DNA of 64,000 nucleotides, from the NCBI RefSeq assembly GCF_000764305.2, contig NW_025944672.1:1-64000 (forward strand), written 5' to 3'. A program made the position numbers and the translations under genes. The notes below the pieces were generated by a model that was not told the origin of the DNA, searched no databases, and saw only the letters and a list, made by a program, of their open reading frames with translations. Positions 12,901 to 24,300 of the stretch are shown here, one piece after another (position 1 is the stretch's first letter; the number at the start of each line of letters is the position of its first letter). The stretch comes from Hyalella azteca. Lineage: Eukaryota > Arthropoda > Malacostraca > Amphipoda > Hyalellidae.

Positions 12901-13541
12901 CCCCCTACAAGCGGGGCCTGACAGCCACGTGGCGGGGCTGGGGGGCGACGCCGTGTCCGCGAGCATCGCCGTGGCAGCGCAGGCACAGACGCTCCACCAG
13001 CGCCTGCTCGCCCCCCTCGCTGCCCCCCCGCCCCCCGTCGTCCTCCCCGATGAAGAGAGGACTCCTGGCGAGAAGATGGCGGCTCAGGTGAAGGGATGGC
13101 GTATGCGATGCTTTTTCGGTCATCACATTTCCAGCTTTTAAATAAAGAGTCATTTAATGACTACTAATGCAAGGTTGATGTTTGCATGGATATGTTCTGC
13201 TGAGCTGAAGTACTAAAGACTTGCAGACATGATGCTAGGTCTGACTGTACATGGCTATGTCTGACGGCACCTGACTGTACATGGCTGTGTCTGACGGCAC
13301 CTGACTGTACCTGACTGTCTGACGGCACCTGACTGTGTCTGACGGCACGTGATGTACATGGCTGTGTCTGACGGCACCTGACTATGTGCAGGTGCTTGAG
13401 AGGCGCACCAGCTGCGTGGTGTACCCGGGGTACGTGGGCTCAGGAGGCAGCTTCCCTCTCTCCCCCACCAGCTGCGTGCTGCCCTCGCACACCACCCTCA
13501 ACTGCTGCGCCAGCTGCAACGGCGAGATACAGCTGGTGTAG
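9923..13541 (+). CDS. BLZF1: Golgin-45 (basic leucine zipper nuclear factor 1), five exons
   Basis: Golgi-matrix coiled-coil protein; in animals it binds GRASP55 and Rab2 and supports medial-Golgi structure. Coding exons: 9923-10840, 11677-11876, 12307-12435, 12871-13087, 13392-13541, all with GT/AG junctions and consistent phases, giving 537 aa. Diagnostic segments are the conserved VNSELKKLLVASVGEDVQ, then MTILCDVWKSKFLAS, and the C-terminal NCCASCNGEIQLV, which matches the family's zinc-binding cysteines plus C-terminal PDZ ligand for GRASP55. Residues 1-250 are low-complexity and unlike vertebrate N-termini; the coiled coil starts near residue 255. The ATG at 9923 lies 26 bp inside an exon with acceptor TTTCAG at 9896. 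No in-frame stop precedes it in that exon, so an upstream coding exon cannot be excluded. Exons 4-5 are GC-rich. Sequence beyond the stop is uncertain because of tandem copies, an N and an adapter. Confidence 0.9.
11874..11961 (+). repeat. 44-bp tandem duplication over BLZF1 exon 2 donor
   Basis: Two copies with a 44-bp period; each begins CAGGTATGT and continues GTGAATTGAGATTA. The first copy contains the real exon end and donor at 11876/11877. The second places an identical CAG/GTATGT donor 44 bp into the intron. Translation between the two donors reaches an in-frame stop. Confidence 0.85.
12683..12806 (+). repeat. 29-bp tandem repeat in BLZF1 intron 3
   Basis: Four units of GTTCAATGTTTACTCT plus ACATTTATTGTAT with minor substitutions. 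Purely intronic. Confidence 0.85.
13243..13391 (+). repeat. ~30-bp minisatellite abutting BLZF1 last-exon acceptor
   Basis: Irregular units built from ATGGCTGTGTCTGACGGCAC and CTGACTGTAC run up to the CAG acceptor that ends at 13391. It occupies most of the intron upstream of the final exon. Confidence 0.8.
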
Positions 13542-13640
13542 TGCCGCCAGCTGCCCTCAACTGCTGCGCCAGCTGCAACGGCGAGATACAGCTGGTGTAG
13601 TGCCTCCAGCTGCCCTCAACTGCTGCGCCAGCTGCAACGG
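13493..13640 (+). repeat. ~59-bp tandem copies of the BLZF1 3' coding end
   Basis: About two and a half copies of the segment encoding NCCASCNGEIQLV plus the TAG stop. The first copy is the true C-terminus (stop 13539-13541); the later copies are downstream of it. The last is cut at the N at 13641, next to an adapter junction. Near-perfect identity next to a gap suggests a gap-filling artefact, though a real duplication is possible. Confidence 0.8.
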
Positions 13641-13650
13641 NGACCAAAAA

Positions 13651-13688
13651 CTGTCTCTTATACACATCTAGATGTGTATAAGAGACAG
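13651..13688. other. Embedded Nextera junction adapter (artefact)
   Basis: CTGTCTCTTATACACATCT followed directly by its reverse complement is the Tn5 mosaic-end circularisation junction of Nextera mate-pair libraries. It lies ten bases after the N at 13641. Sequence on its two sides need not be contiguous in the genome. Confidence 0.97.
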
Positions 13689-15600
13689 ATATTAGACTTA
13701 TATATTATAAGCTTAATTCTAAAGACTGCTGCTCGGAAATCTAACTTCATGTCTTGATTTTGGTGCATTGAAGTTATCAATTTCAGTATTTTAAAAAATT
13801 TTTGTTACCTAAATTATTGCTGAGGACTTGCACTCCCTGCACGTTTCTTATTTTGCGTTCAGTTATGTAGTGTTCAGTTGTTCAGCACGAGCGGGGAAAT
13901 ACAAGTGTGGCGGCTTGAATTGCTCTCGTATCGACTTTGCTTAGGTGTCTCTTACATTTTATTATCCTAATGAATTCTGTAGAAGAAAGGTTCATAATTT
14001 CAATAACTTCTATATATTTACTACTCATAGCGGACATTTTTCCCCCGTACCGATATTTTCTCCCTGACTTCTTTTGCCAGATTATTGCTAGAATATGAGG
14101 TGCAATACAGGCGAGGAGTTTCTCAGGTGGATCAAGCTTTGGTGCGGTTTCAGGTATCTACATCTGAATAGGTTGAATGTTACTGATATACTTAAGTAAG
14201 TTCTATGCCTCAAATATACTCAAATGGGTTCTATGCTTTGATTTTTTTGGTATGTGGTTTGCTCTTTTTTGGTAGAAAGATCACAAAGATATTTAGATCG
14301 TTAGACATGGCGAAAGGTTCAATTGATGAAGATTTACAACAATTCTGTGCAATAATTGAGTAATGTAACTTACGCCATGTTGAATTTGTAGACGTTATAT
14401 TCTGCTAATGTAGGTTTATTATCCAAATAAATATATTTTCAGCGTTTCTTATTTACTTGTTCCTTTACTCGGTTCCTATTATTTCACGTTCCCTCCCTGA
14501 GGATCTGATGCATGTTTCTGCCCATAAGTTAGCCCACATGGGGTGGGTTATTTAACTCGTGTGAACGTTGCCATTTGGACTTCAAGACATCTTGAAGTTG
14601 TTCCTATTCCTTGCATTCTGTTTGGTCAAGAAGCCCGCAACCGAGGTGCGGGCAAAGACTGGTAGGTTTGATGGCATGCGACGATAACACAGCCAGATTT
14701 CCTGTACCGGACACCCCGTGATGACATGAGTGGATGACACAGCCACAAATCCTGTACCGGACACCCCAGTAAGTTGTGCGTGAGGTGGACCTCCAGCACG
14801 AGACGAGAGATACTGTTTGGCGCACTCGACATCGGGTCAGAGGCCTGGATAAGTGTTGTCTAAATCGCGTTTGTTGAAATGAATTGAGTGAAGAAAGACG
14901 GCTTCAGTGAAGCATGGGGAGATGAAGCCTAGATTTGATCCTATTAGATGTTGCTCTGTGCGGAAGATTTTTGGTGGCGAGTTGTTTAGTGGTTGGTTTA
15001 TTATGTTTTGGATAAAGAGTTCTACACTTTGTAAGCTCTGCAATTGTGCATGTGTTCGGTGGTGGTTGGATGTGGGTTTGGTGTATGTCGGGTAAATCGT
15101 ATACATTTTATTATATTTATTCTTGAAGCCCGAAACTGGAAATATGTAGGGGATATTGTACGGGTATCAATGATACCTACCGTATCGGCATAATGCATTG
15201 AATTTAAAATTTAATTCTTGGGACTGCAAATAAATTGTATTTATAGTATCGTAATTCAAAACTTGGGGATGAGTGGGGCTCTTTTGTTTGAATGAGTCCT
15301 TTTGAATTATCATCAAATCTGAGAAACGATTGTTCCTCTAACCTCATCTGTTCCTTGAAGGAATAATAATTTCTTATAGTATCTACCTTGTGAAATGCTG
15401 GGGTTCAACTAATAGTTACTCGTAATATCACAACGAGTTTTTGCTTCCAATGGATATCTATCAGTGAGTCAATGTTAAGTAGAGATTCAAGCTAAGAAAA
15501 AAATGCGTTCAAAAATAATAGACACGCAGTCATTTCGCAATAATAATTTGTTAGACATTAATTGAAAAACATTTTCGAAACAATTTGAGTATATGTTCTT
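13689..15600. other. No gene recognised
   Basis: AT-rich intergenic DNA following the adapter. The only structure noted is a ~50-bp direct duplication around ATCCTGTACCGGACACCCC (about 14685-14770). AATAAA hexamers occur (for example about 14427) but cannot be tied to BLZF1 because of the adapter join. Confidence 0.5.
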
Positions 15601-15794
15601 CATCGGTTATCAGATAGATGAAACCAGCAAAAATTTCAAATGAAAAGGTTCTGAGTAATTTTTGGTATCGATGCTACAGCGTGAGGCAAGAACCGGCGTC
15701 GAACAGATGCATCCGACATTTGGGAGACGAGTTGAATAAAAGAGAAATCATAGCAGTGAAACTGTTTTTAAACGAAAACATCCATCAAATAAAT

Positions 15795-16376
15795 ATGTGG
15801 AAAAAACTAGTGGTTGCGATTGCTTGTCTGCTGTTACTGACTGTCAGCACGACGAGTGCCCAGAGCTTCTTGGAGTGGCTGACGCAGGGAAAGGAGACGT
15901 CGCGCGTGGCAACGGAAAGAAGCATCAAGTTCCGTGAGGGCGCGCGTCAGGCGATGCGCCTTCAGCAGATTCTACATCTGGAGAAGCTGGAACTGAGCTT
16001 GCAGTGCTCTGGTGGCCGCCTGGAGGAGGTCGAGGAGAGCGTCGACTGTCTCGAGAGAGATGGACTCTGCTGCTCAGAGAAGGATGCCGGTGTGCAGGTG
16101 ACATGGTACCAGTTGCTTCCACCTGGTGACTACTACGCATGTGGCTACTGCTGGAGTGGTTCTGCTGTCTACAGGGTAGATGAAGGCAACCGCACTCCAC
16201 CCAGTCTCACGACCAGAGTGCCTAACCCAACAATCAAGGCTCCCACTTCTAAGAAGAAGAAGAAGAAGGCGCTAGGGAGTTTTCTGATGGGACGATTAAA
16301 CGATGCGTGGAAAGCAGCACCCTGGACTTCATCAGATCACAAATGGCGGCACCATTCTCAATACTTTCAGCCATGA
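15795..16376 (+). CDS. Secreted six-cysteine protein, unrecognised family
   Basis: Single-exon frame of 193 aa from the ATG at 15795. That start gives a classic signal peptide: MWKK, a hydrophobic LVVAIACLLLLTVS core, and likely cleavage after TTSA. The same frame stays open upstream to 15618, but that extension would bury the signal peptide, so I prefer the internal ATG. The mature chain has six cysteines spaced C-x13-C-x6-CC-x22-C-x2-C, suggesting three disulfides in the middle domain. A proline/threonine-rich stretch with one NRT sequon and a run of six lysines near residue 155 follow. No enzyme or toxin motif is recognised. It lies between BLZF1 and PAN3 on the same strand and could be nested in an unseen long 5' intron of PAN3. 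A downstream AATAAA is near 16838. Confidence 0.65.
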   Translation: MWKKLVVAIACLLLLTVSTTSAQSFLEWLTQGKETSRVATERSIKFREGARQAMRLQQILHLEKLELSLQCSGGRLEEVEESVDCLERDGLCCSEKDAGVQVTWYQLLPPGDYYACGYCWSGSAVYRVDEGNRTPPSLTTRVPNPTIKAPTSKKKKKKALGSFLMGRLNDAWKAAPWTSSDHKWRHHSQYFQP

Positions 16377-17790
16377 TTATGAAAAATATCAATGATTAGG
16401 ACTTCCATCACAATTCGTTTAATTTAAAAAATACTGTAAAATAGTGGTAGTTTGGTTCGCCTTTTAAATGACCTACTGGATTGGTCCATCGTTCCCTTGG
16501 TACCGAAAATCTGCAAATCATAGACTCATCTCGTACTGCGAGCGTTGTGCATCAATTATGTAGGACGATGCCAACTAACTACAGTTTTGCAAGAACATCT
16601 ACCCCTTTCGTAGAAAAATACGCGAGAAATCTCTAATGACACAATTTGCACACTGAGGTACGTCGGAAATGCTGTAGGGGTAGAATGTGAGTAGGTGACA
16701 AGGTGTTCCCACAGTGGCGAGAAGTCGCCGATTCATGCCGAAGTTCGGGGCTCGCAACTGAAAATGGTTTAGGGCTGAAATAGTTGGCTTAAACTGTATA
16801 CAAAATATAATGTTAAGAACCTTTTACATTACGTCTTAATAAAAACTTTTAGGCATGTTTCGTCTATAATCCCTAATAATAAAGTAAATGTCAACTTGAG
16901 ATACCGGACAATGAATGAGTGCTATGTACGGTAATAATAATGTACCCGAATTAAAGTACTGAATATTGTGCTCTGAATTTACTCTAAAATTTCGTTGCCT
17001 TAAGCATAAAAATAACACTATGTATTCAATCGTTCTCGGAAAAAAATCGCTAAACATAATTCTTTGTCTCTAAACCTTTTGGCTTGAATTTTACCATTCC
17101 CACAAAACAGTTTTTCATAACCAAAATGACATTTCATTGTGAGTTTATGAACGGTGCTAGATTGATTATTATTTTTTGCGCTATTTTGACAGGCCTGTAC
17201 ATGTTTGAAATAGTAATAAAGAATTGCATTCCTTTTCCCTTATCCAAGATTCGTTACTTGCCTCTGTTTTGATGTTCGGTGGTGATAGCAATGTAATTTC
17301 CTGTTTAATCAGCAAGTGCTGTGTTATGTTTACCTACCTATTTTGTATATGAATAGTTAATTTTTTTAATTATTCATGATCCGATTATAGGGTCAACTTA
17401 TCTTTAGTCGAAAAGTTCATCATGAATTTTCAAAGTCCAAACTCCAAACAGATACAGTATTCTGATATCGATACTGTTACAATACGCTACAGTATTCTGT
17501 AATACTAATTTACTATTACAATTACAATTCGCCATTAGATTTTTATTTCGTTGGTAAAAATGTGATTTCCATTCACCTGACTAGTCTACTGTGACTGTGT
17601 CATACTATCAAGAAGTTGAGTATAGTATAATAGCTATTATGGTTAGACTTGGTAAATAGTAAGTGGCATAGTTTTGTCAACAGTGAATAACAGGCCAAGC
17701 CTGGCCTGTGCTGGGAATGCATATTTATTACCTACCTAGGCTGTATGTTTATTACCTATGCTAGAGGCAGGAGGCTAGCTTTTGCTCGAT
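16377..17790. other. No gene recognised
   Basis: AT-rich sequence downstream of the secreted-protein gene. It holds an AATAAA at about 16838, short AT-rich frames and nothing with recognisable protein similarity. Confidence 0.5.
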
Positions 17791-17795
17791 AGTAT

Positions 17796-18840
17796 GCTGA
17801 TCAGCTGATGACACAAAAATTTATAATACAGTGGAGAATACGTTGCAAAAAGTACAGTTGCAAGGTGATCTTAACAGGCTGGTTGACTGGGCTGATAAGT
17901 GGCAGCTGCGGTTTAATGCTGACAAATGTAAAGTTATCCACCTTGGCAAGAATAATGAACAGCAAGATGACAGTATGAGAAGACATGGTTGCAAAGTGCA
18001 ACGACAGAGTGATGATGTCAAAGTCGACAACGGAAAAGGATTTAGGACTAGGAGTTAATATCGACAATGAGTTGAAATTTTCTAAGCATATTGAAGGTCA
18101 AGTTAATAAAGCCAATAAACAACTTGGACTGATCAGACGCTCTTTCAAGTTCCTAGATACAGAAACGATGAAGCAGTTGTTTGTTGTTGTCGTGACTCGT
18201 GCGCCCAAACCTAGAGCTTGGAAATGTTGTATGGTTGCCGAAATTTGAAAAGGACAGAAATTTAGCAGAGACTGTTCAAAGACGCGCAACAAGGATAGTT
18301 CCGGGCATAGTGGCAAAGCAGAGAGTTTTTTAGACTCTCCCTCAAGTTCACTTGTGAGTCTTATAAAAAGACCAGTAAAGTATCCTGGATACCAGCAGTA
18401 TCATACAAATACATTGCCATACAACATACATAAGAAATTGATTTAAATCTTGGGTAAATGCGGAAATTAAAAATGAACTGATTCTAAAAAATCTGTGGTT
18501 TGCCACTATGGTTCCGGGCTTGAAAGGCAAGTCCTATGAGGAAAGATTAAAGATTATGAAGCTTCCAAGCCTCAGGTATCAACGTCTGCATGTATACTCA
18601 TGGCTAATACAAGGTGCCAGAAGGATTACTAGAATTTGAAACAAGAACCAACATCAGGGGCCATGGCTATAAAAAAAACAGCGTTGGAACACATTCATGC
18701 GACAACATTTCTTCTTGCTTCGAGTCACCGACATGTGGAACAGCCTCCCTGATAGCATCGTTGACGCTCCGAGTATGAACATCTTCAAAAATCCTGGAAA
18801 TTTAAAAACTGGTCTTTTGATCAGATCTATCCAAAACTAA
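17796..18840 (+). pseudogene. LINE reverse-transcriptase fragment (family A), dead
   Basis: Begins at the RT catalytic region (ADDTKIYNT at about 17799-17825) and continues LVDWADKWQLRFNADKCKVI, then HIEGQVNKANKQLGLIRR, RIVPGLKGKSYEERLKIMKL and the family tail VTDMWNSLPDSIVDAPSMN. This order is the palm-to-C-terminus of a CR1/Jockey-like non-LTR retrotransposon. It is 5'-truncated, frameshifted in several places, carries internal stops, and is interrupted by a 205-bp MITE. The same C-terminal tail recurs at 40110, 46900 (minus) and 47265. Confidence 0.85.
18306..18510. mobile_element. hAT-like MITE inserted in the LINE
   Basis: A 205-bp element with terminal inverted repeats starting CATAGTGGCAAA and ending TTTGCCACTATG, extended imperfectly to about 30 bp. 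The octamer GTTCCGGG flanks it on both sides (18298-18305 and 18511-18518). Removing element plus one octamer restores the LINE reading frame RIVPGLKGKSYEERL, which proves the insertion. An 8-bp duplication and TAGTGGC-type ends fit the hAT superfamily. No coding capacity. Confidence 0.9.
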
Positions 18841-19750
18841 TATAAATGCTGAAATGCATAGGTAATAAATATGCATTTAAAAATTCCTTTTTAAAGGTGA
18901 CGCTGCCAAAGAATCCAGTGTGTCCAATGTTACACCTGTACTATGAATTTATAATTCTATTTTCAAATATTAGAAAAAATTAGTTTTAAATTTTTGTTAA
19001 TATATATAAAAAAATTTAATGTTAAAAATTATTTATTTTGCCAATTGATTCACCCATTGTTTCTGACTTTATGCAAGTGTGCAAGTTTTCAGATCAATTG
19101 GACAGGTCACAGGTAGAAGTGTGTTAAATACAGATTATAAGATTTTTAGCAGACAAACAAACAAACAACAAGAAGTAAAGTTAAAAAAGAAGTGTTGTAA
19201 AAATTATAATGTCAAAAATAGGCTACTTTTTTAGATCCTTTTTTTTAAATTCCTATGAATATGAAACTATGAATGGACCAGTAAAGTCTGAAGACTAAAT
19301 TAAAGCATCATGGGTGGGTGATGGAAACCACTCAAACCAGCATTGATTAAAATTTTGAAGTAGATTGGAAAATTAGAAATAGACTTAGAAATTGGAAAAA
19401 TTTTGTTGGTTGTCACGCAGTCACTATGGTTGAGACATATGTAATAAATGATTCACCTTTATAATAAAAGAGTTAATTTATTACTTTCAATTTTTAAAAC
19501 CTGAAAATCCAGCAGAAGCCAGTAGTGCCCAGCACTTCCCAGTTCCTAGTAGCCACCCATGAATGATGAATAAGACCAAAAATGCCCAAATATTGCTGAC
19601 ACGTTCACAGTTTCTATAGTTGAATCCTAGTTGCTTCTGTAAAAAATATGAATCAAATGAGCACATTTTCCTGCACTTTTTGAAAAAATCTGCTTAATGA
19701 TTGTTTTCTCTCCATATTTTTTTTTCAATTTTTACACATTATCTAAGATT
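18841..19750. other. No gene recognised
   Basis: AT-rich DNA after the LINE fragment. A run of CAAA repeats at about 19144-19170 preceded by GTTTTCAGATCAATTGGA resembles the 3' tail of an old retroposon, but no coding part is attached. Confidence 0.4.
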
Positions 19751-19754
19751 GGCT

Positions 19755-20182
19755 TTGGATTACTGTTATGAACATCAAATGAGATATTGAGGCTATCAGG
19801 CTAATTTGAGATGATTTCAAAAATTTAGATTTGCTTTGGTTGTAAATTTTCACTCCATATTTTTTGTGATAATGTAATGGCCAGTCTGACACAAGCATGG
19901 AAAACTTCTACCATTAGGGCCGCAATTAGAGCTTTCCCGCCATTTCCGGAACCGTGAAATTTCTGCCAGATGAATTAACTCCATCTAATTGTTAACAAAA
20001 GTGCAGGATTGGGCCACAAGTTTCCAAATGTATTGAAAAATTTGTACAGTTGGAGCCGTCTGATTTCAGGAACAAGTAGGAAAATTCCAATCCTGGACTC
20101 TGACTTCTGACAAAAAATGGATAAATACTAAAAACAAACTATATTTCAAGAAGTTCACAGTAATTGGTTGAACTTGAATATA
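19755..20182 (+). repeat. Direct repeat, copy 1 of three
   Basis: A ~430-bp block nearly identical to 20270-20702 (shared TGAACATCAAATGAGATATT, GCAATTAGAGCTTTCC, GATGAATTAACTC and more). A third, more diverged copy is at about 20870-21140. No coding content. Confidence 0.85.
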
Positions 20183-20266
20183 CAGTGGGGGGAAATAAAT
20201 ATTCGTACACTTGAAAAATCGTATTTTAATGTATGTAAGTACACAAACTTAACAGGAAAAGTGATT
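20183..20266 (+). mobile_element. Single terminal end of a Tc1/mariner-like element
   Basis: CAGTGGGGGGAAATAAATAT followed by TCGTACACTTG directly after TA looks like a Tc1-like terminal inverted repeat. Only one end is visible. It lies exactly between two copies of the ~430-bp direct repeat, so it may be a solo end or a deletion remnant. Confidence 0.55.
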
Positions 20267-20269
20267 TAA

Positions 20270-20702
20270 TGGATTACTGTTATGAACATCAAATGAGATA
20301 TTGAGGCTATCAGGCTAATTTGAGATGATCTCAAAAATTTAGATTTGCTTTGGCTGTAAATTTTCATTCCATATTTTTTGTGATAATGTAACGGCCAGTC
20401 TGACACAAGCATGGATAACCTCTACCATTAGGACCGCAATTAGAGCTTTCCTGCCATTTCTGGAACCATGAAATTTCTGCCAGATGAATTAACTCCCATC
20501 TAATTGTTAACAAAAGTGCAGGATTGGGCCATGAGTTTCCAAATGTAGGTATTGAAAAATTTGTCCAGTTGGAGCTGCCAGATTTCAGGAACAAGTAGGA
20601 AAATTCCAATCCTGGACTCTTACTTCTGACAAAAAATGGATAAATACTAAAAACAAACTATGTTTCAAGAAGTTCACAGTAATTCGTTGAACTTGAATAT
20701 AT
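20270..20702 (+). repeat. Direct repeat, copy 2 of three
   Basis: Nearly identical to 19755-20182, with a few substitutions and small indels, and it ends in the same GTTGAACTTGAATATA. Confidence 0.85.
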
Positions 20703-20869
20703 ATGTAAATAAAAAGTCTACTGTAACTGTTCTTTGATGACTGTGTCAGTGTTACAGGAATATTCTCATTCCAAATCCAAATTGATACATTTCTATACCT
20801 ACATTTCTATCACACACTCTCATGTTTCCAAACATATCTCCATACGCACTGGCTTAGAATATAATAGCA

Positions 20870-21140
20870 GCTCCAATGCAATACCATTGCCTTGAAAAAT
20901 TTGGAGCTGCCACTAGAGCTTGACAGTCATTTTCAGTGCCACCAGATTCCTCCTAGATGAATTATCTCCTATCTAATTATTAATAAACTACCTACCTATA
21001 TGATTGTCTCCCAAGTTTCCAAATGCATATGAAATTGGTCACTTAGGACCAGCAAGATTTCATTCACCAGCATTTTCATTCATTTCATTCATTATCCTAC
21101 ATTTCCATAGGAATGTAGGAAAATTCCAATCTAACACAGA
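20870..21140 (+). repeat. Direct repeat, diverged copy 3
   Basis: Retains blocks such as AGAGCTTGACAG, AGATGAATTATCTCC and TAGGAAAATTCCAATC in the same order as the first two copies. It ends about 220 bp before the first visible PAN3 exon. Confidence 0.6.
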
Positions 21141-21389
21141 CAGCAGTTACCATTTTAACCATTGTGTACGGTACATAATATATATTTAATCCCAGTGCAG
21201 GGCTGCAAAGCAACAGCTACTGCTAGCATTTCTCATTGGAAACCTTATGCATTTGGCTTGCTTACCAGTACAGCAGTACTCCTGCTTACCTATGCTAGTT
21301 GAATCCAACATTCTATTTGCTGCACTTGTGAAAATTATTAATACCTATACTAATGATTTTTGCAGAGCTACAAATGTTTTGATTATAAT

Positions 21390-24300
21390 ATGGACCCCAT
21401 GTTTCTGAATCAGCTGGGCATGCAGCCTCCATCTGCTAACTTAGCTCTGGGTCCTGCAAATGTACCCACCACTCTGGCCCATCTAAATGGCCTGCCTCAG
21501 GAGTCTAAGCTTGCTTCTTACATCAGTGTGAGTCAAGATCCATGTTGAAGATAGTATTCAAAGCTTACATTCATCTCATGTCATGCCATGAAGCTAGTAA
21601 ATTTTTCCTGTACAGTTCCAGCTACAAAAAAAGCATGGTGTGCATGTTGTGGTATGGCATTAATTTTTTTATAACTACCCAGGGTTACATACATCATCTT
21701 CAACTTCATGCAGCCAAATCAAATGAAATTTATAATCTCTTTATGTTAAGAATACTTTTGATGAGAATCATATTGATTTCATGCCCTAAAATGTATGAAT
21801 ATATATCACCTATTTTCCTTATTTCAAGAATGTCGTTGTGAACAAAATTTTCTAAATTTTTCAGTGAACATATTTTTCCTCCTAAATCTGTTTAATAGTG
21901 GCAGACTTTCTGAGCAGAACCGTCAACAGTCATCAATCCTGAACTCAGTGTTGCCACAGTCTGCTGCCTCCATCACCAAGACTCTTGCTGCCTTGAGTCT
22001 TGACAATGCCACCAGAAAGGTCAGTTGCAGTTATCTTGCTTGTCATGTCAAACGGGCAGTACATTTTGGAATAATGTACTTTTACATATCTTACATGATT
22101 AACATGATTATAGGGTTTCAATGAAGAAACGGGGAAAATATCACGTGACATGAAATTATTTTACACTAATAATTAAAATTATTCATTTTTTTACACAAAA
22201 AAGATTGGTATATTAAAATAAAGAATATTATCAGCATCTCTTCATTGAATGCAAGTGGTCTTCTGTACAAGACTGAGAAGTACCGGTATTATTTGTTCCT
22301 AAATGTAAATGAGAATTATAAAGAGATGAATTTGCTTCCCTGAATTTGTGGTTAAATTCTCAATCAACAATATGCTGCTTTGAGTTTTTGAACTAGGTTC
22401 AATTTACAAAATTTGTCTTGTATATGAGTTTCATTCAGTTTGTTATTATTTTTATCCAAGTTTTACCTTGATGTTAGATTACTTTATGCATTTAATTCTA
22501 TTATAAACTTATTTAATTTTGTGTTTCCCAAATAAGATTTGTTTCAAGAATCCTTTAATGTTAATCAGACTCAACTAAAGGTCAATTAATTTTCTTGGCC
22601 TATTAACTAATAACAAATGAAACAAATACTTGAAAATTTAAAATAGACAGCATTTCTGTACAATAATTATTTTTTCACACATACAGGCTCAATCAGGTGC
22701 CAGCGACTTCCTGCCTGCCGTGTCTCTTGGCCTTGGCTCCTCTGGTCTAGCACACTCTTCCTCCTCACCTTCCTTCCACAGTTTCAGCTCCACCACCAGC
22801 CACCTCAACTCCGCCTTCTCAGGGGCGGCTGGTCTCGCCTCAAACTCCAACACAAACAACAACCCACTTGCTCCCCACAACTTCCCTGCCCTTGCCACTC
22901 CCAGCTATGCCAACCCCTCCCTCAACACCCCACTGCCTCCCACCACCTTACATTACTCGGCCGCCCTCAACCCCAGCCATTATATTATTGTAACGATTTT
23001 TAATTTGATTTTTGCAATAATTATCTAGCTATAATCATTCAATTTCTTTTGAAAGTAAATATGGCTTGTATTTTTATAAGCCAATGTAAACACAGTGTTT
23101 ATTTAAATCTTGCTATGACTGAATTTATAATATCTTCTTGAAAACAAATAAACTTCCATTTTTAACTAGTGAACTTCTTTTCAAGCCTTTTGTAAACATT
23201 CTTTGTGGAGAAAGATTTTTTGGGTGAGCACGCCAAAATGGCATTGATAAATTGTAAAACTGTCACATTACAATATATGCTCCCTAGTTTCAATAAACAA
23301 TTTCTTCAGTAGTTCTAATAATTTTGAAGACTCGGTCGTCATCTGAAAAATTCTGGCAACTGTAATGAACTGCTTAATTACAGGAACACATCGGCGGGAC
23401 AACATATTTCTACACAGCACAAGAGATGGCTGCGATGGCAGCGAGCACAGGTGGCAGCAGCAACGGCGGTGGCACGCTAGCAACTGTGGGTGGCGGCGGC
23501 AGCATATCCTCTTCATCAGTGCTCAGCAACGGCGGCGTTACTGGCACCGGCAGCAAGTGCCTTCCCAGCAGCAGCAGTGGCACCGACCACCACCTGCTGG
23601 CGCTGTCCCCCTACAGTATGGCGCCCCCAACGCCCGCGCACATCCACCACCTGCGCACGCACACCGCCGCCCCTCACTTCTTCCTCCATGACGAACTGCG
23701 CCGGCAGCTGCTAGAGCGCCAGACGCTCGCCATGGCGCAGCTGCCGCCATATGTTACGTCTGTCTGTTAGAAACCATCTGATGTTCCCAGTACAACTTGA
23801 AATAAAGTTTGGCTCACACTCCTATGATCTAGTGGTACTAGTCGATAATTCTTAGTTTGATATCATTTTCCCAGGGCAGCGAGAACAATGGACACTGATA
23901 TATTGTTTGTTGCAGGCGACTCACTGCAAGAGCGGCATCCAGTATTGTCTGTACCGCATCCACAGCTACCGCCTCAATAACGTCAAAGTAACGCAGATCG
24001 TCGACATGTGGAAGAAGCTCCAGCATTCCGGCCTTGTACAACTTAGGGAGGTTTTTACCACTAAAGTCTTCGGTGACAACTGTGAGTCTTGATTACTTGT
24101 CAGTCTTCATAGGACGGTCTTCACCATTAAAATCTTTGGGTTGAACTGCAAGTCTCGATTATTTCTCCATTTCTATAGTCTTACAATAAGTCATGGTGGC
24201 ATTAAAGGTCTTTCTCTCAAATATAAGAAGGTAGCATTGCAGGGTTTTGTCTGACTAAAAGCAACTTATTCCTAGATATGTAACATGATGACGTCATTGA

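Noticed and set aside
13384..13671. 95-codon frame ending at the adapter
   Set aside because: Out-of-frame reading of the BLZF1 last exon; the true frame encodes NCCASCNGEIQLV and stops at 13541.
15618..15794. N-terminal extension of the secreted-protein frame
   Set aside because: It would place a clear signal peptide 60 residues inside the protein; likely 5' untranslated sequence.
21366..21389. Upstream codons SYKCFDYN as the PAN3 start
   Set aside because: No ATG among them; they would be coding only if an upstream exon exists, so the start was set at the ATG encoding MDPMF.
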